From NCBI RefSeq assembly GCF_018687495.1, contig NZ_CP061293.1, forward strand, positions 558,001-622,000: DNA of 64,000 nt, given 5' to 3'. The position numbers were made by a program, and so were the translations under genes. The notes under the pieces are model-generated. The model did not search any database. It was not told where the DNA came from and saw only the letters and a program-made list of their open reading frames with translations. Position 1 is the first letter of the stretch. Every line of letters starts with the position of its first letter. The stretch is from Polynucleobacter sp. MWH-Svant-W18. Its GTDB lineage: Bacteria; Pseudomonadota; Gammaproteobacteria; Burkholderiales; Burkholderiaceae. Positions 40,867 through 49,594 of this stretch are shown here, piece by piece.

Positions 40867-43800
40867 AGCAGTTTAATAATGCCATCGCCTGTGACCCGAA
40901 TAAATCGGTGATTGTTTCTGCCTGTGCGGGCAGTGGCAAAACTTGGTTATTGGTCGCACGCATGATTCGACTCTTGCTTGCGGGTGCTAAGCCATCGGAA
41001 ATTCTGGCATTAACCTTTACACGCAAAGCTGCCCAAGAAATGCGTGATCGGCTTTACAGTTTGCTCGAGCAATTTTCAACTATGAGTGATATAGCGCTCA
41101 TGGAAGAATTGTGCAAAAGAGGTTTAGACAATAACGAGGCTAAAGCATTGCTGCCCCAGGCCAAAGGGCTCTACAGTAAGGTACTTGCAAGCCCCCAGTC
41201 GATTGTGATTGATACCTTCCATGGCTGGTTTGGCAGATTATTAAACGCAGCTCCGATCTCAGCAGAAGTGCAGCCTGGCTTTAGTTTGCGAGAAGACGGT
41301 AAAAGACTCTTAGAAGAGTGCTTAGATGATTGGTGGGGTGACCTGCCGCCGGATCTGAGGGCGCACTATGACATTTTGCTGAAACAGTTGGGCGCAAGCA
41401 ATACCGAGAAATTCTTGATGGGCAATTACGGCCTGATGAAGCAAAGAGGTGCCTGGACTTTCTTTGTTGAGGCATGCAAGAAGCAGGGCGTTACCCCGAT
41501 AGAGCACTTCCAGCAATTCTTACCGAGACTTCATCTAGAAAATCCATTGCTGCGGATGTGGAATGCACCTACTGCTAGAGCAGATCTCGAGTTTTTAGTA
41601 CGCTGCTTTGTGCACAGCAGCAAGCAAGAGTTGGCTTTTGTCCCTCAATTAGTCAATGCACTCGAGTGCATGCAGAGGGGTGGTGATGTGATGGAAATCG
41701 CTGCGACCTTGCAAACAGTCTTTTTAAATGGTGATGGTGAGCCACGCGATAACACCAACCGAGCCCTAAGCGCGGTTCAGGAATACCTCAAAGCTGAAGG
41801 CCAAGCACATCTGCAAGATGATCACGTGGCCTACAAACAAGCTTGGGCACAAGCATTTGTAGAGTACCTCGCTTGGCAAGCAGAAAAAGATATCTATGAA
41901 CTCAATCTGGCATGGTTTGCCATGAGTGAGCGCATGATGGATCATGCAGCTGCAGCAAAAGAAGCCATGCGCGTGCGTGACTTTGATGATTTAGAAATCG
42001 GTGTCAGTAAATTGATGGCCGACTACGCTAATGCAGCCTATTTGCAGGCACGACTGGATGCTAGATACAAACACATCCTAGTAGATGAGTTTCAGGATAC
42101 GAATCCATTGCAGTGGCAAATTTTGCGTTCATGGTTTGAGGCTTATGGCCAAGCCAAAGATAAGCCGAGTGTCTTTATTGTGGGCGATCCTAAGCAATCA
42201 ATTTACCGCTTTCGCAGAGCAGACCCCCGTTTGTTTTCCAGTGCCAAAGCATTTTTACAGTCAGAGATGGGTGCGGTAGCACTAGATCAAGACACTACAC
42301 GCCGCAATGCGCCCAAAATTAATACCGCAGTGAACGAGACCTTTGCGCCATCGCAATTGCCGCCTACGTATGAGTTCCATGAGCAAGATACTTTGTGGGA
42401 GCCATTATTTGAGGGCTTGCCAAATGCGCCCTATGCCAATGAAGGTGAGGCAGCGCTCTTACCGTTAGTGCCATACGTCAAAGAAGAGTTGGCGCCGCGA
42501 GAGGGTAATGCCTTTGATGCACCGATCACCGATGTCAATCAAACCGTGGCAGCAACCCAGCGCTATGCAGAAGGCCAGGCGATTAGTCGATTGATTCATC
42601 AAGTCATGGCAACACAGCAGGTGATTGATGAAGAAGAGGGTCGTAAGTTTTGGCGTCCCGCTAGAGAAAGCGATTTTCTATTGCTAGTGAAGCGCCGTAA
42701 ATATTTACCGCAGTTTGAAAGGGCTTTGCGAGAAGCGGATCTAGCCTATGACAGTTCTAGACTGGGTGGACTACTCAATACCCTCGAGATTGACGATTTA
42801 ATTGCATTACTGACTGTGTTGTTGTCGCCGCGCCATGATTTACCGCTCGCGCAAGTGCTGCGCAGCCCCATCTTTGGCTTTAGTGATCAGCAAATGCAAA
42901 GCCTCAGTATTGCCAAGGCGAATCATCCACAATATCGATCTTGGTGGGATGTTCTACAAGATAGCCCAGATGCCTTTGCGCAAAGAGCAGCCCGCTTTTT
43001 AGAGCATTGGCGGGTATTAGCAGAGCGTTTGCCAGTGCATGACTTATTAGATCAGATTTATCAAGAGAGCAATTTACGTGTGGCGTATGCAAGTAGTGCG
43101 CAGCCTTTGGCTCGTGCGCAGGTCATCGCCAACCTCGATGCCTTTTTGGAGCTTTCTCTCAATCAAGATGGTGGCCGTTATCCTAGTTTGAGTCACTTTA
43201 TTGATGAGATCAATGCCATGCGTCGCAGCGATGATGATGAAACTCCAGACGAAGGCGATGTAGAGGCAGAATCCGATATTGAGCTCGCAGAAGTCGATGA
43301 AGATAGCGAGATGTCAGAGGAAGATAAGCATAAGCGCGTACGTCTGATGACCATTCATGGTGCCAAAGGATTGGAATCTCCCTTTGTGATCATTTTGGAT
43401 GCTAATCATACGGTAGGCGCTTCTGATCATTCTGGCGTTTTACTAGAGTGGTCACCCAATGAGCGCAGCCCATCACACCTATCGATGTATACCAAGGCCA
43501 GCTTAACTTCACCGCGCAGTCACATTCGGGAAGAGGAAGAGCTCATTAGTCAGAATGAGAACTGGAACTTGCTCTATGTCGCAATGACTCGTGCCAAGCA
43601 AGGCTTATGGATTAGCGGAGTAGCAAAAGAGCCCACTACCAATAATCCGACTGGCCTAGATCCAAAATCTTGGTACGCCAGAGCACAGTTTGGCAAGCTG
43701 CCTACTTTAGAGTGGATTGAGGACAGTGGTGATAAAGCAGAGCAGTCAAAAAATCAAAGCGTAGCAAAAGCAAGCGCACCAATTAAAGATGTCGCTTCTG

Positions 43801-44396
43801 ATATCTTTAGCATTGAAGATTTTCAGATTGCATGGGAGCCAGCAAGGCTTAGCCATCAACAGCAGTTGCTGGATATTGAAAATGGCACCACTGTGCAAGC
43901 TAGTGCGCCCGCAGCAACCGAACCCGACCCAGAAATTCTGGAAGAGGGCACGAACTTTCATAAGCTATTGGAGTTCCTGACTCCAGACTCTAGCAATCAA
44001 ACAAAGCCGCCCATCCCAAGTGAGCAAGAACTCATCAATTGGTTAGGCGTAGATCAAGAGCATGCGAAAACATTGCTCACTCGCACTAAAACAGTCTTAG
44101 ATACTCCAGAGCTCAAACGCTATCTCACATCAGGCGAATGGCTGCAAGCTTGGAATGAGCTCGATATTGCTAGTGAAGCTGGCAAGAGCTATCGCATGGA
44201 CCGTCTAGTGGAGTTTGATGATCACCTCGTCATCATTGATTACAAACTCACCATTCCTAAAGTCGGTAGCGATAAATACGAACAATATCGCAAGCAACTC
44301 CAAAACTATCAGGCTGAACTCACCCGCATCCGTGGAGATAAGCCAAACAAGGCTTATTTGATTTCTGCTGAAGGCGAGATCGTCGAAGTGAAGTAA
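40863..44396 (+). CDS. AddA-like UvrD/Rep helicase-nuclease
   Basis: ATP-dependent 3'-5' DNA helicase and nuclease. Motifs in order: ACAGSGKTWLLVARM (Walker A, about residues 24-38), TLALTFTRKAAQEMRDR-type motif Ia (LALTFTRKAAQEMR), VDEFQDTNPLQW (Walker B), VGDPKQSIYRFRRAD, LMTIHGAKGLESPFVII and LLYVAMTRAKQGLW. The C-terminal PD-(D/E)XK nuclease has EEGTNFHKLLEFL and YRMDRLVEF..HLVIIDYK. The start is the GTG at 40863, in GTGA with the AddB stop, preceded by AAAGGGG. An ORF starting 6 codons earlier is longer but less likely. It converges on brnA with 4 bp between. Confidence 0.9.
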   Translation: MKQFNNAIACDPNKSVIVSACAGSGKTWLLVARMIRLLLAGAKPSEILALTFTRKAAQEMRDRLYSLLEQFSTMSDIALMEELCKRGLDNNEAKALLPQAKGLYSKVLASPQSIVIDTFHGWFGRLLNAAPISAEVQPGFSLREDGKRLLEECLDDWWGDLPPDLRAHYDILLKQLGASNTEKFLMGNYGLMKQRGAWTFFVEACKKQGVTPIEHFQQFLPRLHLENPLLRMWNAPTARADLEFLVRCFVHSSKQELAFVPQLVNALECMQRGGDVMEIAATLQTVFLNGDGEPRDNTNRALSAVQEYLKAEGQAHLQDDHVAYKQAWAQAFVEYLAWQAEKDIYELNLAWFAMSERMMDHAAAAKEAMRVRDFDDLEIGVSKLMADYANAAYLQARLDARYKHILVDEFQDTNPLQWQILRSWFEAYGQAKDKPSVFIVGDPKQSIYRFRRADPRLFSSAKAFLQSEMGAVALDQDTTRRNAPKINTAVNETFAPSQLPPTYEFHEQDTLWEPLFEGLPNAPYANEGEAALLPLVPYVKEELAPREGNAFDAPITDVNQTVAATQRYAEGQAISRLIHQVMATQQVIDEEEGRKFWRPARESDFLLLVKRRKYLPQFERALREADLAYDSSRLGGLLNTLEIDDLIALLTVLLSPRHDLPLAQVLRSPIFGFSDQQMQSLSIAKANHPQYRSWWDVLQDSPDAFAQRAARFLEHWRVLAERLPVHDLLDQIYQESNLRVAYASSAQPLARAQVIANLDAFLELSLNQDGGRYPSLSHFIDEINAMRRSDDDETPDEGDVEAESDIELAEVDEDSEMSEEDKHKRVRLMTIHGAKGLESPFVIILDANHTVGASDHSGVLLEWSPNERSPSHLSMYTKASLTSPRSHIREEEELISQNENWNLLYVAMTRAKQGLWISGVAKEPTTNNPTGLDPKSWYARAQFGKLPTLEWIEDSGDKAEQSKNQSVAKASAPIKDVASDIFSIEDFQIAWEPARLSHQQQLLDIENGTTVQASAPAATEPDPEILEEGTNFHKLLEFLTPDSSNQTKPPIPSEQELINWLGVDQEHAKTLLTRTKTVLDTPELKRYLTSGEWLQAWNELDIASEAGKSYRMDRLVEFDDHLVIIDYKLTIPKVGSDKYEQYRKQLQNYQAELTRIRGDKPNKAYLISAEGEIVEVK

Positions 44397-44400
44397 GTGC

Positions 44401-44748
44401 TTAAGCAGCAGCTTTGAACTTGTTAGCGATCAAAGCGCCTTTATTGAGCTTCTTTTCAACGGTCGAGATGGATTTCGATTCTCTTTTTACTTCGCCAAGC
44501 ACTTGGTTGATAAATGTTTGCCAGCCTTCACCTTTAGACTTATAAAAGTCTAAAACATCTTTATCAATTCTGAGAGTGACTTGCTCTTTGACTCCGCTAC
44601 CCAAGGGTCTACCACGACCACGAACTAGTCTAGGTCTGATTTTCTCCCACTCTTCATCGGTAAATGGAAGGCTATCTGGATCTGACATCGCCGCTTTTGT
44701 AACTGCAGCATCTTCTTCGGCACTCAGCCTAATTAGTTTCTTCTTCAT
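44401..44748 (-). CDS. brnA: BrnA-like antitoxin
   Basis: Antitoxin and autorepressor of a type II toxin-antitoxin pair. The 115 residues end with the family's ribbon-helix-helix domain: KEQVTLRIDKDVLDFYKSKG then EGWQTFINQVLG, with an N-terminal region (LPFTDEEWEKIRP) that contacts the toxin. It overlaps the 3' end of brnT by 20 bp, the usual toxin-first order of brnTA. A tail of about 30 basic residues follows the DNA-binding domain. Confidence 0.9.
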   Translation of the reverse strand: MKKKLIRLSAEEDAAVTKAAMSDPDSLPFTDEEWEKIRPRLVRGRGRPLGSGVKEQVTLRIDKDVLDFYKSKGEGWQTFINQVLGEVKRESKSISTVEKKLNKGALIANKFKAAA

Positions 44749-45001
44749 AGATCTTCATCTCACGGTTATTTGCTTTTCGTAAACTGATGATTCTCATCGT
44801 TGCTTTCGACTCAACATAAACTACGCAATACAGACGTTCATGCATTGCGGCCAAGGCAATGCATCTTTCTTCACCGTAATTCTTTCTTTCATCGATCCAG
44901 CTTAAGGCTGTATTCCAATCAAGTAGACTTGCATCTGAGAGGGGTAGGCCATGTTTTCTGAGATTTGAATCATTTTTTGCCGAATCATAAGTGAATTTCA
45001 T
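44729..45001 (-). CDS. brnT: BrnT-like toxin
   Basis: RNase-type toxin of the BrnT family. The 90 residues follow the family pattern: FTYDSAKNDSNLRKHGLPLSD near the N-terminus (DxxKxxxNxxKHG), ALSWIDERKNYGEERCIAL and the C-terminal MRIISLRKANNREMKIYE, where the R-x-x-S-x-R-x-A-x-x-R-E string lies in the known catalytic region. BrnT is reported to cut RNA and slow growth. Its promoter region is flanked by an inverted repeat at 45010-45056. Confidence 0.9.
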   Translation of the reverse strand: MKFTYDSAKNDSNLRKHGLPLSDASLLDWNTALSWIDERKNYGEERCIALAAMHERLYCVVYVESKATMRIISLRKANNREMKIYEEETN

Positions 45002-45009
45002 CGGAAATA

Positions 45010-45056
45010 TTGTAGTTACGTTAAATCATAACATCAATGAATTAATATAACTACAA
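45010..45056 (-). promoter_or_regulatory. brnTA promoter flanked by a 9-bp inverted repeat, candidate BrnA operator
   Basis: TTGTAGTTA at 45010-45018 and TAACTACAA at 45048-45056 are a perfect 9-bp inverted repeat. On the minus strand the outer copy holds a -35-like TTGTAG (45056-45051) and 17 bp further lies TGTTAT (45033-45028) or TATGAT (45030-45025) as a -10. Binding at the repeat would block the promoter, as expected for an autorepressor. Confidence 0.5.
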
Positions 45057-45117
45057 AAATTATGGGAATTCTCAGAAAAGTCCACTAGAATGTTAAATAA
45101 AGCACTATTATCAAATC

Positions 45118-45240
45118 ATGGAACGCCCGCCCCTCATTGAACTAGTAGAACTTGTGCAGCCTTGGATTTACCGCGCCAGCATTTATCTGTCAAATGCCTT
45201 TTTAGATGACCCAGCCATCCTGGCGTTTGCTTTTTGTTGA
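45118..45240 (+). CDS. Possible 40-aa ORF, doubtful
   Basis: ATG at 45118, stop at 45238-45240. The product starts MERPPLIELVELVQPWIYRA and ends in a hydrophobic run with a final Cys. There is no good Shine-Dalgarno sequence (TATCAAATC upstream). A terminator follows 32 nt later, which keeps it possible. It could also be a gene remnant. Confidence 0.2.
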   Translation: MERPPLIELVELVQPWIYRASIYLSNAFLDDPAILAFAFC

Positions 45241-45271
45241 ACAAACAAAAAGGATAAGAGGGCAGCGCTAG

Positions 45272-45294
45272 ACCACCTTCGGGTGGTTTTTTGT
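45272..45294 (+). terminator. Intrinsic terminator with a TTCG loop
   Basis: ACCACC at 45272-45277 and GGTGGT at 45282-45287 pair across TTCG, followed by TTTTTG. It would insulate umuDC from upstream transcription. No certain plus-strand gene lies before it except the doubtful 40-residue frame. Confidence 0.85.
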
Positions 45295-45360
45295 TGCCTA
45301 AATTTTGAGTAAATAGTCCTAAAACAACAAAAACAGGCTCATTTTTGCGGTTTTTACATA

Positions 45361-45380
45361 TACTGTATAAACATACAGTA
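45361..45380 (+). promoter_or_regulatory. LexA (SOS) box of umuDC
   Basis: TACTGTATAAACATACAGTA at 45361-45380 contains CTG-N10-CAG and the full palindrome CTGTATAAACATACAG at 45363-45378, close to the E. coli LexA consensus. It ends 5 nt before the first umuD ATG, so bound LexA would block transcription and initiation. Confidence 0.93.
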
Positions 45381-45385
45381 TATTA

Positions 45386-45889
45386 ATGACTATGACGCAA
45401 GTAAGCACCCCCGAAAATGTAACCCTCAGCCAGGCACCACAGGTCTTGGCAGGACATTTTGCTAGCTGTGAGCTCAAGTTACTGAGTCATCGGATTTCGG
45501 CTGGATTCCCCAGCCCAGCGGCAGATTACGCCGAAGAGGGCTTGGATCTGAATCATTACCTGGTGCAGAACAAACCCGCTACCTTCATGTTCACCGTAAA
45601 GGGAGACTCCATGCTCGGCGCCGGAATTTGTGATGGCGACAAAGTGGTAGTAGATAAAGCGCTCAAACCGAAACATAAAGACATCGTGGTGGCAGTCGTT
45701 GATGGTGAGTACACCATCAAGCGTCTCTATCAATTGCGTGGCCGCATTGAGCTCCAACCAGAAAATCCTAGCTATCAAGCCATTACTTTTAATGAAGGTA
45801 GTGAGTTGCAAATCTGGGGAGTAGTTGTTGGTGTTGTGCGTAAGTACAGCAATGCCAGCACGCGTTATCAGAAAGAGGCCAAGAGATGA
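45386..45889 (+). CDS. umuD: UmuD, SOS mutagenesis protease subunit
   Basis: LexA-like S24 protease that cleaves itself with RecA help, giving UmuD' for DNA polymerase V. The motifs match: cleavage between Ala39 and Gly40 in [12 protein letters not shown], catalytic Ser75 in [14 protein letters not shown] and Lys112 in EYTIKRLYQ. Spacings equal those of E. coli (36 and 37). The protein is 167 residues, about 28 longer than the E. coli one because of its N-terminus and end. The start is ATG at 45386, or ATG at 45392. Neither has a clear Shine-Dalgarno sequence. It overlaps umuC by 4 nt. Confidence 0.95.
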   Translation: MTMTQVSTPENVTLSQAPQVLAGHFASCELKLLSHRISAGFPSPAADYAEEGLDLNHYLVQNKPATFMFTVKGDSMLGAGICDGDKVVVDKALKPKHKDIVVAVVDGEYTIKRLYQLRGRIELQPENPSYQAITFNEGSELQIWGVVVGVVRKYSNASTRYQKEAKR

Positions 45890-47193
45890 GCTCGTCTTCC
45901 ACAAACTCTTTATTTGCTTTAGTAGATGTCAACAACTTCTACGTTTCATGTGAGCGCGTCTTCCAGCCCAAGTTAGCAGAAGTGCCGATGGTAGTGCTCT
46001 CGAATAATGATGGCTGCGCAGTCGCACGTAGCGCGGAAGTCAAGGCCCTAGGCGTCAAGATGGGTACCCCTTGGTTTCAGATGGAAGCTTTAGCAAAAAA
46101 GCATGGCATCAAAGCCTACTCATCAAACTACACCTTGTATGGTGATATGAGTAGTCGTGTTGTGCAAGTCTTAAGAAAATTCACGCCCAACCTCGAGGTC
46201 TACAGCATCGATGAGAGCTTCTTGCAAATTGAGACTGTGCTCAAGCAATACGCAAACACCATTGAGCTTGGGAAAACCATCAAGCAGCAAGTAAAAGACA
46301 CAACGGGCTTGCCAGTCTGCGTGGGCATTGGTGCGAGCAAGACCTTAGCGAAGCTGGCTAATCACTTAGCCAAGAAACACAAACAGTTTGCTGGAGTCTG
46401 CGATGTCAATGCCATGGCTAAACCAGAGCTTTATCAGTGGATGAGCGAGACTGAAGTGGGTGAGGTATGGGGTGTTGGCAGACAAATCGCTAAAAAACTC
46501 AAGGCTCAACATATTCAGAGCGTGTTCGATCTCTTGCAGGCCTCGCCCCAAGCGATGCGTCAGCAATTTGGCGTCGTGATGGAGCGCCTTTGCTATGAGT
46601 TACGCGGCATCTCTTGCTTGCAGCTTGAGGAAGTGGCGCCAGCCAAACAACAAATCATTGCCTCACGCAGCTTTGGCAAGTTGGTCACCAGTCAGATAGA
46701 GCTTGCTGAGTCCGTTGCTACCCATGTCGCCCGCGCAGCTGAAAAGCTCAGAACGCAAAACAGCACTACGGGTGCACTCACGGTATTTATTCAGACGAAT
46801 CCGTTTAAGCAAAATGAACCGCAGCATCATCAAAGCGTCACCATTCCACTGGCTAATCCAACAGATAACACGCTGACATTAACCAATGCAGCCTTAGCAG
46901 GTCTGAAGCAAATTTATCAAGCTAACTTTCGATATAAGAAGGCAGGCGTGATTCTGAACCTCATCAGTGATAAGCCCACCATGCAGCAATCACTCTTTGA
47001 TGATGTCGAGAGCAGAGGCAAATCAGCCAAGCTCATGAAAGCTGTGGATGAAATCAATAACCGTTTTGGTAATACCGCCATCAAATCGGCAGCTGCAGGT
47101 ACCAACAGAACTAAACAAGCCTGGCAAATGCGCTCAGGCAATAAATCACCTAACTACACCACGCAGTGGGATGAATTACCGGTAGCTAGATAA
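45886..47193 (+). CDS. umuC: UmuC, Y-family DNA polymerase V catalytic subunit
   Basis: Translesion DNA polymerase. The 435 residues show Y-family marks: [20 protein letters not shown] (metal-binding Asp), [11 protein letters not shown] (catalytic Asp-Glu), [18 protein letters not shown], and the UmuC C-terminal region [14 protein letters not shown] with a clamp-binding-like QQSLF. ATGA overlaps the umuD stop. The pair is SOS-regulated by the LexA box. A strongly translated small ORF follows 32 nt later. Confidence 0.97.
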   Translation: MSSSSTNSLFALVDVNNFYVSCERVFQPKLAEVPMVVLSNNDGCAVARSAEVKALGVKMGTPWFQMEALAKKHGIKAYSSNYTLYGDMSSRVVQVLRKFTPNLEVYSIDESFLQIETVLKQYANTIELGKTIKQQVKDTTGLPVCVGIGASKTLAKLANHLAKKHKQFAGVCDVNAMAKPELYQWMSETEVGEVWGVGRQIAKKLKAQHIQSVFDLLQASPQAMRQQFGVVMERLCYELRGISCLQLEEVAPAKQQIIASRSFGKLVTSQIELAESVATHVARAAEKLRTQNSTTGALTVFIQTNPFKQNEPQHHQSVTIPLANPTDNTLTLTNAALAGLKQIYQANFRYKKAGVILNLISDKPTMQQSLFDDVESRGKSAKLMKAVDEINNRFGNTAIKSAAAGTNRTKQAWQMRSGNKSPNYTTQWDELPVAR

Positions 47194-47225
47194 AAGAACC
47201 CCAACGACATACAAAGGAGAAGCAA

Positions 47226-47366
47226 ATGGACATACTAAATAACTTTAATGGCATCTCATTGGCAGCAATTATGGTGCTGTCGTACTGTGCAGTGCTGAAG
47301 AACACCAAGCGTCATGAAAGTGCCACAAAACAGGCATTTAATCGCAAGTCCCACTCGGGGATTTAA
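47226..47366 (+). CDS. Small protein downstream of umuC (46 aa)
   Basis: Unknown protein, too short for usual gene callers. The ATG at 47226 has AAAGGAGA ideally placed upstream (47212-47219). The product begins MDILNNFNGI, has a hydrophobic run (ISLAAIMVLSYCAVL, about residues 10-24) and a basic tail (LKNTKRHESATKQAFNRKSH). This suggests a single-span membrane peptide with its tail in the cytoplasm. It lies 32 nt after umuC and before a terminator, so it is probably the third gene of the SOS operon. Confidence 0.6.
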   Translation: MDILNNFNGISLAAIMVLSYCAVLKNTKRHESATKQAFNRKSHSGI

Positions 47367-47718
47367 GAGATAAGTCTAAAAAACATATTGCTGTAGCAGG
47401 TTTTTTCGGGGAATAAGGAAATCACGGACTCCTTATTCCCTTATTTATTCTTGGACCTAGGAGAGCGTTATGCTTTCCTACACTCAATTCAGCCTTAATC
47501 ACTACCCATCATCATCTCAATCCTCTACGCTGAACTCTTATATATAGAGGAGATTAGCTTTGCGAGTTTCTATTGAGTGTTCCCACAGGCGATTACAGCT
47601 ATTTAAGATTCATTTAGATGCCCGCACTGTTCTAGTTTTGGCAATCATTTGGATGATTTGGGGAATTCTGAGGATGCTGAAAATCTTCTAAATCAGTCCA
47701 TTTTCAGTGCTTATATAT
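47367..47718. other. Non-coding interval between umuDC and the SRP RNA gene
   Basis: About 350 bp without a clear gene. It holds the umuDC terminator hairpin; a 25-codon frame at 47470-47547 with TAGGAGAG upstream, which I doubt; and an inverted repeat CTGAAAAT (47677-47684) / ATTTTCAG (47700-47707) just past the 3' end of the SRP RNA, which may be part of RNA processing. Nothing else is evident. Confidence 0.5.
47408..47448 (+). terminator. Hairpin likely ending the umuDC transcript
   Basis: GGGAATAAGG at 47409-47418 and CCTTATTCCC at 47431-47440 are a perfect 10-bp inverted repeat with a 12-nt loop, followed by TTATTTATTC. The T-tract is broken, so it may be a moderate terminator. Confidence 0.65.
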
Positions 47719-47834
47719 GGGAAGAAGGGTGGATGAGCCAAACCCCCGGCACTGGCAGAAATTGGGTTTGGCTGCTTCGTTCCCGACCTGACCAGGTTAT
47801 CCAACCCACCATGCGGGGAGGCCCATCCACTTCC
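47719..47834 (-). ncRNA. ffs: Signal recognition particle RNA (4.5S RNA)
   Basis: Minus-strand RNA with the universally conserved SRP core: GGTCAGGTCGGGAACGAAGC followed by AGCC on the minus strand (47793-47770), which matches the GGUCAGGUCCGGAAGGAAGCAGCC of E. coli 4.5S RNA with the loop changed to GGGAAC. The ends pair: GTGGATG near the 5' end with CATCCAC near the 3' end. Length about 110-116 nt; the ends are accurate to about 10 nt. A -10-like TAAAAT sits at 47840-47835. It is divergent from dnaX. It binds Ffh for membrane-protein targeting. Confidence 0.95.
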
Positions 47835-47859
47835 ATTTTAGCTTGTTAGAATGTAAGAC

Positions 47860-49527
47860 ATGACTGCCTTAGCATTAGCCCGTTCGTGGCGCCCTAAAAC
47901 ATTCTCTGAGCTAGTAGGACAAGACCATGTGGTTAAAGCCTTAACGCATGCTCTAGATCAAGGTCGTTTGCATCATGCCTGGCTCTTTACCGGTACGCGT
48001 GGGGTAGGTAAGACCACCATTGCCCGCATTATGGCCAAAGCGCTCAATTGCACTGGCGCTGATGGCTCAGGCAAGATGACTTCTGAACCTTGCGGTAAAT
48101 GCCCAGCTTGTATGGAAATTGATGCTGGTCGTTTTGTTGATTACATTGAGATGGATGCTGCCAGTAATCGTGGTGTTGATGATATTGCTGCCTTACTAGA
48201 AAAAGCGGCTTACGCACCCAGCAATGCACGTTACAAGGTTTACATGATTGACGAGGTGCACATGCTCACCAATCATGCCTTTAATGCCATGCTCAAAACA
48301 TTGGAAGAGCCTCCAGAGCACGTCAAATTTATTCTAGCGACAACGGATCCCCAAAAGATCCCCGTCACTATTTTGTCCCGTTGCTTGCAGTTCAACCTCA
48401 AGCAAATGCCCGTACCGCTCATCGTTGAGCATCTTGAAAAAGTCCTTGCTGCTGAAACAGTTGGCTACGAAGTCAATGCACTACGGGTACTGGCTAAAGC
48501 AGCCCAAGGCTCAATGCGTGATGCACTCTCTCTGACAGATCAAGCAATTGCTTATGCTGCAGGTAAGGTAACTGAAGAGTCAGTACGCGGCATGCTTGGC
48601 ACACTCGATGATGCGTATCTCATTCGTATTCTGGATTGCCTCATTGCCAAAGATGGCGCAAGCCTCTTAGCGGTCGCTAATGAAATGGGTGAGCGCAGCA
48701 TGTCTTTCTCATTAGCATTGCAAGATCTCTCCAGCCTCTTGCAAAAGATTGCTGCAGCACAAGTCGTACCAGAGTCTGTATTAGAGGATTGGCCAGAAGC
48801 AGGGGAGATTCGTCGCCTAGCTACGCAACTCACCAAAGAAGAAGCGCAACTCTTCTATCAAATTACGATTACTAGCCGTCCTGATTTATCACTCGCACCC
48901 GATGAACAAACCGGCTTTGCGATGACCTTGCTACGCATGTTGGCCTTCCGCCCAGCAGGCACTGGTGGCAACGGAGGCAGCGGTTCTGCTCCAACACCTT
49001 CAGCACCACCAGCCAATACTGCTAGACCTTCATCTACTGCATCAGCAGCCAGAACTGCAGCACCTGCAGCAGCTGCACCAGTGAAGGCTGCAGTTCCAGT
49101 CCCAGCGCCTGCCCCAGCTCCCGCACCTGCTGCCAGCGCAGCAGATCGTCCAGATTGGCATGGCTTGATGCGTCAATTACCTGTGAAGGGCATGGTGCAG
49201 CAATTGGCTTTTCAGACTGAGCTACAAGATTGGAATGATTCTGCCACTGGAGTGCGCGCCACCATTGTGACGCCAATGCCGCAGTTGGCTTCTGAAGCAT
49301 CGATTGCCCGCTTGGCTGATGCTCTTACTGCGCACTTTGGTAAGCCAGTGAAGATCGTGATTGAAAAGGGTGAAGTCGAAGGCAAGACGGTTGCTAAGGT
49401 CGATGCGCAGATTCATCAAGAGAAAAGAATGAACGCTGAGCAAATGATTGCAGCTGACCCCTTTATTCAGCAACTCGAAAAAGAGTTTGGTGCCAAAGTG
49501 GTTGGTGGTTCAGTCAAACCCTTGTAA
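47860..49527 (+). CDS. dnaX: DNA polymerase III subunits gamma and tau
   Basis: Clamp-loader subunit. The N-terminal AAA+ domain has LARSWRPKTFSELVGQDHV, GTRGVGKTTIAR (Walker A, 45-56), the zinc module Cys64, Cys78, Cys81, Cys84, DEVHMLTNHAFNAMLKTLE and SRCLQFNLK. A Pro/Ala-rich linker (about 370-430) precedes the tau C-terminus, which binds the polymerase. I saw no slippery A-run and hairpin for a gamma-producing frameshift. Only 25 nt separate dnaX from the 5' end of the divergent SRP RNA, so its promoter must lie within or across that gene. Confidence 0.96.
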   Translation: MTALALARSWRPKTFSELVGQDHVVKALTHALDQGRLHHAWLFTGTRGVGKTTIARIMAKALNCTGADGSGKMTSEPCGKCPACMEIDAGRFVDYIEMDAASNRGVDDIAALLEKAAYAPSNARYKVYMIDEVHMLTNHAFNAMLKTLEEPPEHVKFILATTDPQKIPVTILSRCLQFNLKQMPVPLIVEHLEKVLAAETVGYEVNALRVLAKAAQGSMRDALSLTDQAIAYAAGKVTEESVRGMLGTLDDAYLIRILDCLIAKDGASLLAVANEMGERSMSFSLALQDLSSLLQKIAAAQVVPESVLEDWPEAGEIRRLATQLTKEEAQLFYQITITSRPDLSLAPDEQTGFAMTLLRMLAFRPAGTGGNGGSGSAPTPSAPPANTARPSSTASAARTAAPAAAAPVKAAVPVPAPAPAPAPAASAADRPDWHGLMRQLPVKGMVQQLAFQTELQDWNDSATGVRATIVTPMPQLASEASIARLADALTAHFGKPVKIVIEKGEVEGKTVAKVDAQIHQEKRMNAEQMIAADPFIQQLEKEFGAKVVGGSVKPL

Positions 49528-49594
49528 TGCGCTCACTCTAATACAAGCTCTTTAATTTAAATAGCAATACTCATAAGCACTAAGGAATAAAGCG

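Larger units (their letters stand above)
45002..45385. other. Gene-poor interval between brnTA and umuDC
   Basis: This 384-bp stretch has no long coding region. It holds the brnTA promoter, a possible 40-residue reading frame (45118-45240), a terminator with a UUCG-type loop (45272-45294) and the LexA box ahead of umuD. Base composition is A+T-rich at both ends. I see no tRNA or repeat. Confidence 0.6.

Noticed and set aside
45118..45240. A transposase remnant between brnTA and umuDC
   Set aside because: The 40-residue frame has no terminal repeats, no target duplication and no transposase motif; left only as a doubtful ORF.
47470..47547. A 25-codon frame with TAGGAGAG upstream
   Set aside because: Too short and low in complexity (Ser-rich), with no other support; it starts right after the umuDC terminator hairpin.
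47649..47849. A 66-codon plus-strand reading frame across the SRP RNA gene
   Set aside because: It is antisense to the conserved SRP RNA and its codons follow RNA conservation, not protein.
47860..49527. Programmed frameshift in dnaX
   Set aside because: I found no A-rich slippery heptamer with a following hairpin like that in E. coli.
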